Made by a program: the position numbers and the translations under genes. A stretch of 64,000 bases of DNA from Sphingobacterium griseoflavum (GTDB lineage: Bacteria > Bacteroidota > Bacteroidia > Sphingobacteriales > Sphingobacteriaceae), in contig NZ_BNAF01000001.1 in the NCBI RefSeq assembly GCF_014653155.1, positions 434,001 to 498,000 on the forward strand, written 5' to 3'. This document shows, piece by piece, positions 58,689 through 64,000 of this stretch (the stretch's first letter is position 1; each line of letters starts with the position of its first letter). The notes beneath the pieces are model-generated. The model made no database searches. It saw nothing but the letters and a program-made list of their open reading frames with translations, and had not been told where the DNA came from.

Positions 58689-59191
58689 TACCCTGCAAAA
58701 CATTTGCAACTTCAAGTGTTGGGTGGCAAGCGATGGCAGGATCTTCTTTAGGCTCCTTATCGGTTACACTATGACGCTATCTTGGCTTGGATAAAATATT
58801 ATCTTTGAAAAATTTAGTTGATTGTTTTTCAGGTTATTTGTTCAATTAAATTAATGTTTTTGTTTTTATTAATGTATGCATCGCAATAAGCGTTTTACGC
58901 AGCGTGCATAAGTGCTTGTTGATCGCCATAGTCTTCATTAACGCAATTGCCTGATAGGGAATATAGCCGAATATGAAGGCGGATACATCCCTTAGAAGGG
59001 AAGCCAAGTTTTTTGTATTGCAATGCTAACTTCTAACGTTATATGAATAGCTTTAATAAATAGATTTTCAATTTTTTATGTTTTTCTGTATTCGGTTGTT
59101 ACGAATTTATCAATATCGATCACTGTGTTTTTCTACTGTTGTTGTAACATTTTGGTCTCCCTCTCGACATATAGTGAAAACAACGGAATTT
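58689..59191. other. 500-bp intergenic region
   Basis: No convincing gene was found. It contains A/T-rich stretches at 58800-58870 and 59040-59100 that could be promoters for the S9 peptidase. No stable long hairpin was noticed. Confidence 0.4.
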
Positions 59192-61462
59192 ATGATGAAA
59201 CAGATTTTTTATTCGATGGTATTTGTAATTTTGGGAATGTCAAATACAATTGCACAAATCAAAGGCGATTGGAAAGGTACGCTTGATGTCCAAGGTACTG
59301 CCATCGAGATTATTTTTCATTTTACGGAGACGAATGGTGCATTATCAGGAACGATGGATGTCCCGATGCAGGGAGCTGCAGGCATTCCATTAACGGTGGT
59401 TACATTCGAAAGCCCGGAGTTAACATTGGCCATTGAGCAGGCGGGAATTAAATATAGCGGGACGCTGGATGATCGCAAAATAACGGGTACGTATAGTCAA
59501 GGAGGAATGGATCTACCTTTAGTCTTGGAGAAAACGCTGGTTACCAAACCAGGCGATACGACGTTGGTTTCAACCCAGGAGCAATTGGCCGATCTCATAG
59601 CCTTGGATCGAGGAAGTTTTACCTATAACGTGGAGGATTACTTCGCGAAACCAAAAACATCCGGATTCCAATTATCGCCGAACGGTAAGTACATCTCTTA
59701 CCGGGAAAAGGACGAAAATAACAAACGCCATGTCATGGTGAAGGAAGTGGCTACTGGAAAAGTGGTGCGGGCAATCGAAGAAAAAGACGAGCTTATCCGA
59801 GGCATGGGTTGGATCAACGATGAACGCTTGGTGTATGTAATGGACCAAGGCGGAAACGAAAATTATCATCTCTATGCAATTGATATCGACGGCCGAAACA
59901 GTATCGATCTGACACCGTTTGACGATGTGCAGGCGTCAATCCTAAACATGTTGAAGGAGCAAAAAGACTTTATCATTATTCAGATGAACAAGGATAATAA
60001 GCAGGTTTTCGAACCGTACAAGGTCAACGTTCATACGGGAGCGATGGAAAAATTGTTTACGAACGATGATGCTGCAAATGCAATAGTCGGCTATGAATTC
60101 GATAAAAATGGTGTGCTTCGCGGATATGCAAAAATGTCGAACGGCATTAATACGCAATTCTTCTACAAGCCGGCAGGTGCCACTTCATTTGATCTGTTCC
60201 ATACAACCAAATGGGATGAAACATTTAGTGTGGTTTCATTCAATTATGCTTCCCAAAATCCAGATGAGGCATACGTGTTGACCAATCTTGACGCTGATAA
60301 GGCCCGCATTGTCCTATATGACCTGAAGAACAAAAAAATCTTAAAAGAAATTTATTCCAATGAAGCGTATGATGCTAATCTAATTTCTTTGTCCAGAAAG
60401 CGCAACTGGGAAATTGATTTTGTAGGTTACGAAGGCGAAAAAGTTGTGATTAACCCCATCAGTACAACCTTCAAAAAAATATACAAAAACCTGGAAAAGC
60501 AATTCCCGGGCTATGAATTTTCCATCGCAGGAAAGACGGACAACGAAGATCAACTATTGATCGTCGTGCAGAGTGATAAGCTGTATGGCCGCTATTACCA
60601 TTATGATGCAAAATCTGGCAAATCGACGCTGTTGGTTGATCTTATGCCGCAGTTGAAAGAAGAAGATATGGCTGAAGTGCGTCCAATCACCTTCAAATCG
60701 CGCGATGGGTTAACGCTTCATGGTTATATTACACTTCCAAAAGCGGCATTGAACGGTGAAAAAGTGCCGCTTATCGTCAATCCGCACGGTGGGCCGCAGG
60801 GTATACGTGATAGCTGGGGTTTTAATCCCGAGACCCAACTGTTTGCAAGCCGTGGTTACGCTACGTTGCAGGTGAACTTCCGCGTATCGGGCGGTTACGG
60901 AAAGGAATTCTTGCGTGCCGGTTTTAAGCAGATCGGTCGAAAAGCAATGGATGATGTCGAAGACGGTGTGCAATACGTGATTGATCAAGGTTGGGCAGAT
61001 AAAAATAATATAGCAATCTATGGCGCTAGCCATGGTGGTTACGCCGTATTGCGCGGTTTGACTAAAACTCCGGATCTGTATAAGGCGGGAGTAGATTACG
61101 TTGGCGTTTCTAATATCTTCACACTCATGAGTTCGATTCCTGAGTATTGGAAGCCTTACAAAGAGATGCTATACGAAATTTGGTATGACCTTGACAAGGA
61201 AGATGAGGCAGCCATAGCAAAAGAAGTGTCGCCATTGTTTCATATCGATAAAATTAAGGCACCCCTGTTTGTTGTACAGGGAGCAAACGATCCACGCGTG
61301 AAAATCGCGGAGGCGGATCAAATTGTAAAAGCGTTGCGCGAAAAAGGAGTCGATGTACCTTATATGGTTAAATATGACGAAGGACATGGCTTCGCTAAAG
61401 AGGAGAACCAGATTGAATTCTATAAGGCGATGATGGGATTCTACCATAAGCATCTACAATAA
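59192..61462 (+). CDS. Secreted S9-family (prolyl-oligopeptidase-like) serine peptidase
   Basis: The preferred start is ATG 59192 (or 59195, MKQIFYSMVFVILG), giving a signal peptide; the frame opens at 59078. The product is 756 residues. An N-terminal lipocalin-like beta domain covers about 22-125 (IKGDWKGTLDVQGTAIEIIF). The propeller covers about 155-480 (SPNGKYISYREKDENNKRHV, ITKRY-type repeats). The hydrolase domain has nucleophile serine in YGASHGGYAVL (instead of the usual GGSYGG), catalytic aspartate in GANDPRV and histidine in DEGHGFA. It cleaves oligopeptides in the periplasm (family knowledge). A strong terminator follows. Confidence 0.92.
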   Translation: MMKQIFYSMVFVILGMSNTIAQIKGDWKGTLDVQGTAIEIIFHFTETNGALSGTMDVPMQGAAGIPLTVVTFESPELTLAIEQAGIKYSGTLDDRKITGTYSQGGMDLPLVLEKTLVTKPGDTTLVSTQEQLADLIALDRGSFTYNVEDYFAKPKTSGFQLSPNGKYISYREKDENNKRHVMVKEVATGKVVRAIEEKDELIRGMGWINDERLVYVMDQGGNENYHLYAIDIDGRNSIDLTPFDDVQASILNMLKEQKDFIIIQMNKDNKQVFEPYKVNVHTGAMEKLFTNDDAANAIVGYEFDKNGVLRGYAKMSNGINTQFFYKPAGATSFDLFHTTKWDETFSVVSFNYASQNPDEAYVLTNLDADKARIVLYDLKNKKILKEIYSNEAYDANLISLSRKRNWEIDFVGYEGEKVVINPISTTFKKIYKNLEKQFPGYEFSIAGKTDNEDQLLIVVQSDKLYGRYYHYDAKSGKSTLLVDLMPQLKEEDMAEVRPITFKSRDGLTLHGYITLPKAALNGEKVPLIVNPHGGPQGIRDSWGFNPETQLFASRGYATLQVNFRVSGGYGKEFLRAGFKQIGRKAMDDVEDGVQYVIDQGWADKNNIAIYGASHGGYAVLRGLTKTPDLYKAGVDYVGVSNIFTLMSSIPEYWKPYKEMLYEIWYDLDKEDEAAIAKEVSPLFHIDKIKAPLFVVQGANDPRVKIAEADQIVKALREKGVDVPYMVKYDEGHGFAKEENQIEFYKAMMGFYHKHLQ

Positions 61463-61490
61463 CCTTTTTTTATTGCTTTTTATAAAAATG

Positions 61491-61529
61491 GCCAGCAGCC
61501 TTCCCGAACCGGAGGGCTGCTGGCTTTTT
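61491..61529 (+). terminator. Rho-independent terminator after the S9 peptidase
   Basis: GCCAGCAGCC (61491-61500) pairs with GGCTGCTGGC (61515-61524) and is followed by TTTTT. It lies about 30 bp beyond the peptidase stop. Confidence 0.85.
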
Positions 61530-61708
61530 CATTATCCTACTAATCTAGCCGCTTCGTAAAAAAGTATTTCAACCGGTAAAGGCAAAAGATAACCTGCGAA
61601 ACAGCCATTGGATATGCTTCAGTATTGTTTTTTTTACAAAAAATGCGGCGTTATCCTGGCTTTTGGTACAATGAATATGTTACCTTTATCTGCTTATTCG
61701 ATAGCACA

Positions 61709-62650
61709 ATGAATAATATGAACCATTTAAAAGTTTATTTGCTTGCATTTCTTGTATCCGTCATGTTGCTGGTCGCGATGACTGTGCATGCGCAATCGCT
61801 GACGGTAGGTAGTTATAACATTCGCTACGACAACAAAGGCGATAGACAGAACGGTAATGGGTGGCCACAACGCCTTCCTGTTATTACTTCTATCGTAAAA
61901 AATGTTGACTTCGATGTTTTCGGTGCGCAGGAGGTTTTGCATCATCAGTTGCTGCAGCTGGATTCTCTTATTGGTGACACCTATGGATATGTAGGCGTCG
62001 GTCGTGACGACGGAAGGACCAAAGGCGAGTATGCCCCGATATTTTACAAGAAAGAGCGATTCGATGCAGTGTCAAACGGCGTATTTTGGCTTTCTGACAC
62101 GCCCGACGAGCCTTCTAAAGGATGGGATGCTGCGCTACCCCGCATCTGTACATGGTTGCAGTTGGAAGATAATAGCTCCAAGAAACGTTTTTGGTACTTT
62201 AATCTCCACATGGATCATGTAGGTGTAAAAGCCCGGGAGGAAAGTTGCAAATTGGTGCTGAAGAAAATACAGAAGATGGTTAAAAGCGATGAGATTGCTA
62301 TCCTCACGGGAGATTTCAATGTTGACCAAGAAAATCCGATGTATCAAATTTTAGTTGGATCGTCGCAGCTGCGAGATAGCTATGTTGTGGCAGACTACCG
62401 TTATGCCTGGAACGGAACCTTCAATGCCTTCGATGCAAACCTTTTTACAAACAGCCGCATAGACCACGTTTTTGTAACACCGAATGTGCAGGTTGACAAG
62501 TATGCGGTTTTGACGGATACGTACCGTAGTCCGAAAGGGGAGGAAAAAGAGATAAAAAAAGGTGACTTTCCGAAGGAACTGTCATTTAAAGATTACCTGG
62601 TGCGCATGCCATCCGATCATTTTCCGGTCGTCGTGGATCTTCGCTTTTAA
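61709..62650 (+). CDS. Secreted endonuclease/exonuclease/phosphatase-family protein
   Basis: The start is set at ATG 61709 (MNNMNHLKVYLLAFLVSV); the frame opens at 61625. A signal peptide ends near HAQS. The 313-residue product has the EEP motifs in order: SYNIRYDN (Asn), FGAQEV (metal-binding Glu), NLHMDHVGVKARE (His), TGDFNVD (Asp and Asn), SRIDHVFV and PSDHFPVVVDL (final Asp and His). The secreted form may be a nuclease or a phosphodiesterase acting on nucleotides or phospholipids; sequence alone does not decide. It is monocistronic. Confidence 0.9.
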   Translation: MNNMNHLKVYLLAFLVSVMLLVAMTVHAQSLTVGSYNIRYDNKGDRQNGNGWPQRLPVITSIVKNVDFDVFGAQEVLHHQLLQLDSLIGDTYGYVGVGRDDGRTKGEYAPIFYKKERFDAVSNGVFWLSDTPDEPSKGWDAALPRICTWLQLEDNSSKKRFWYFNLHMDHVGVKAREESCKLVLKKIQKMVKSDEIAILTGDFNVDQENPMYQILVGSSQLRDSYVVADYRYAWNGTFNAFDANLFTNSRIDHVFVTPNVQVDKYAVLTDTYRSPKGEEKEIKKGDFPKELSFKDYLVRMPSDHFPVVVDLRF

Positions 62651-62754
62651 CCGTATCGAGCAACGCACCAAATTATCAGAAGTTTTAGGTTGTGATTTCA
62701 CTTTTTGTTAACTTCACCATCGTTAACAAGTAAATCCCTTTATGATTACGGCTT

Positions 62755-64000
62755 ATGAAAAAGTATCCGCTGCCTAAAAATGAGCAACAGCGGCTGGCGA
62801 AAATGGCTGCATATGGTCTACTCGGTTCGGGAAAAGATCCAGATTTGGATGTTTTTGCGCAGGCCGCTAGCCTTATTGCAGATTGTCCGGTGTCGTTGAT
62901 CGCAATGATGGAAGATAAAAATCAGGTTGTACAAAGCTGTGTAGGGATTTCTTTAAATACCTTAGCGCGACAAGATACTATTTGCCAATACACCATACTC
63001 AACGCGGACATACTTATGATCGAAGACACCGATCTAGATGAGCGGTCCATGAATAACGCATTGGTACGCGAAGGAAAGGTTCGGTTTTATGCGGGCGTGC
63101 CGTTGCTCGATGAGGAAGGGGATGCACTTGGTACGCTATGCGTCATTGACTATAAACCGAAAAAGCTTCAGGATAAACAGGTAAATTCTTTATTGCAACT
63201 TGGAAAAGCTGTCAGTAAAGCCTTGTTGGCCAAAAAGAGAAAGATTCAGGCGACTTATTATTCAGAAATATTCAAATTAACGAAGGATGTTATTTGTGTT
63301 ATTGATGCGTCCTATCGCCTTCAGGATATAAATCCGGCTTTCGAGGAAGGGTTCGGTCGAAGAAAAGCTGACATGATAAACTTGCCGTTCGCTACGGTAC
63401 TGCAAAAGGACGAACGAGCAATGCAGAGTATTCTCTCGAGTGTGCACGAGGGAGGCCACGGCGTTTCCTTCACCAGCACGACCAAAAAAGAAGATGGCCA
63501 AGTTGTTTCGATAGACTGGTATTTGAAATATCATGAAGCCAGCGAAGAAATTATTGGATTCGGCCGCAATGTGACGCATGAGCTTGATGAAAAGTTGAGG
63601 TTGGAACATTCGGAACGTCGATTCCGCATTTTTTTTGAGCATGCAATCGGGCTGATGAGCGTGCACGATCTACAGGGGAACATTCTTGCTGTCAACGAAA
63701 AAGGCAGAAATTTACTTCGGTATAGCGAGGAGGAGGTCCGGCAATTAAACCTCCGACAAGTTGTACCGCTGGCCCATCACGCTTTACTCGACCAGTATCT
63801 GCAGCGCATCGCCGAAAAGGGTGAAGATTCCGGCATGATGGTACTCTTAAGTAAAGACGGACAAGAAATTTACTGGCTATACCAAAACATGTTGGAAACG
63901 GATGGCGATGGGAGGGTCGTCGTGATGAGTACAGCCATCAATATGACCGAGAGGATACAGCTGGAGCGGGATCTATTGTATACGAAGAAAATTCTTGAGC
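62755..64000 (+). CDS. GAF/PAS sensor protein, 3' truncated by window
   Basis: ATG 62755 opens a frame of 415 codons that runs past the window end with no stop. It begins MKKYPLPKNEQQRLAKMAAY. A GAF domain covers about residues 15-160 (ADCPVSLIAMMEDKNQVVQS, VRFYAGVPLLDEEGDALGTL). PAS domains follow at about 175-285 (VICVIDASYRLQDINPAFEE) and 292-410 (GLMSVHDLQGNILAVNEKGR). The text ends in a coiled-coil-like RIQLERDLLYTKK. The usual continuation is a histidine kinase or a GGDEF domain, but this cannot be seen. No stimulus is evident. Confidence 0.88.
   Translation, partial: MKKYPLPKNEQQRLAKMAAYGLLGSGKDPDLDVFAQAASLIADCPVSLIAMMEDKNQVVQSCVGISLNTLARQDTICQYTILNADILMIEDTDLDERSMNNALVREGKVRFYAGVPLLDEEGDALGTLCVIDYKPKKLQDKQVNSLLQLGKAVSKALLAKKRKIQATYYSEIFKLTKDVICVIDASYRLQDINPAFEEGFGRRKADMINLPFATVLQKDERAMQSILSSVHEGGHGVSFTSTTKKEDGQVVSIDWYLKYHEASEEIIGFGRNVTHELDEKLRLEHSERRFRIFFEHAIGLMSVHDLQGNILAVNEKGRNLLRYSEEEVRQLNLRQVVPLAHHALLDQYLQRIAEKGEDSGMMVLLSKDGQEIYWLYQNMLETDGDGRVVVMSTAINMTERIQLERDLLYTKKILE

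Overview
The window is a chromosome segment of a member of the Bacteroidota, most likely family Sphingobacteriaceae. This is inferred from SusC/SusD pairs, lipoproteins with short Bacteroidota lipoboxes, fasciclin and delta-60 repeat lipoproteins, family 3 outer-membrane barrels, 7TM-DISM signalling proteins, TAnnTTTG-like -7 boxes, and the lack of strong Shine-Dalgarno sequences. No rRNA, canonical tRNA, insertion sequence, prophage or CRISPR array was seen.

Layout. Positions 1-11.7 kb hold one long co-directional operon for an M60-type (enhancin/mucinase-like) metallopeptidase: the SusC C-terminus, SusD, fasciclin, an IPT/delta-60 propeller lipoprotein, two alkaline-phosphatase-superfamily proteins that appear to have lost metal ligands, the M60 peptidase with a discoidin domain, and another discoidin lipoprotein. 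It looks like an outer-surface glycoprotein-foraging locus. Positions 11.8-13.4 kb hold a propeller lipoprotein and a small unknown gene. Positions 13.5-17.0 kb hold a compact cassette: an XRE regulator with palindromic sites, a 52-aa double-glycine-type peptide gene, a rhomboid protease, and a C39-peptidase ABC exporter (PCAT). This is a candidate secreted-peptide (bacteriocin or signal) system. Positions 17.5-31 kb are rich in regulators: a flavodoxin-like oxidoreductase with HxlR, a membrane LytTR protein, a TonB-type barrel, two lipoproteins, a TPR histidine kinase with a NarL-type response regulator, a second kinase, and a 7TM-DISM-LuxR fusion. Positions 31.5-34.9 kb hold a small secreted protein and a GntR/ABC operon with a membrane adhesin-like protein. 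Positions 35-38 kb hold MscS and a DEAD-box helicase with a TTG start.

Positions 38.1-42.5 kb contain the most unusual element. A WYL-domain regulator diverges from a slipin-RtcB (RNA ligase) operon. Between them, on the RtcB strand, lie three tRNA-like units. They make no sense as normal tRNAs, but they fold with perfect stems as circularly permuted tRNAs. In each one the acceptor stem is capped by a stable tetraloop (GAAA, CUUG, UUCG). Two units are open exactly at the anticodon loop, as a tRNA cut by an anticodon nuclease would be. This suggests RNAs that mimic or report cleaved tRNA, or that become circular RNAs through RtcB.

The remainder (42.5-64 kb) holds an apparently truncated oxidoreductase remnant, an aldehyde dehydrogenase, a degenerate DEAD-like protein, a 1961-aa alpha-2-macroglobulin with an embedded TonB-plug segment, a siderophore receptor with its PepSY reductase, a GH92 protein, an S9 peptidase, a secreted endonuclease/exonuclease/phosphatase-family protein, and the start of a GAF/PAS sensor that runs off the end.
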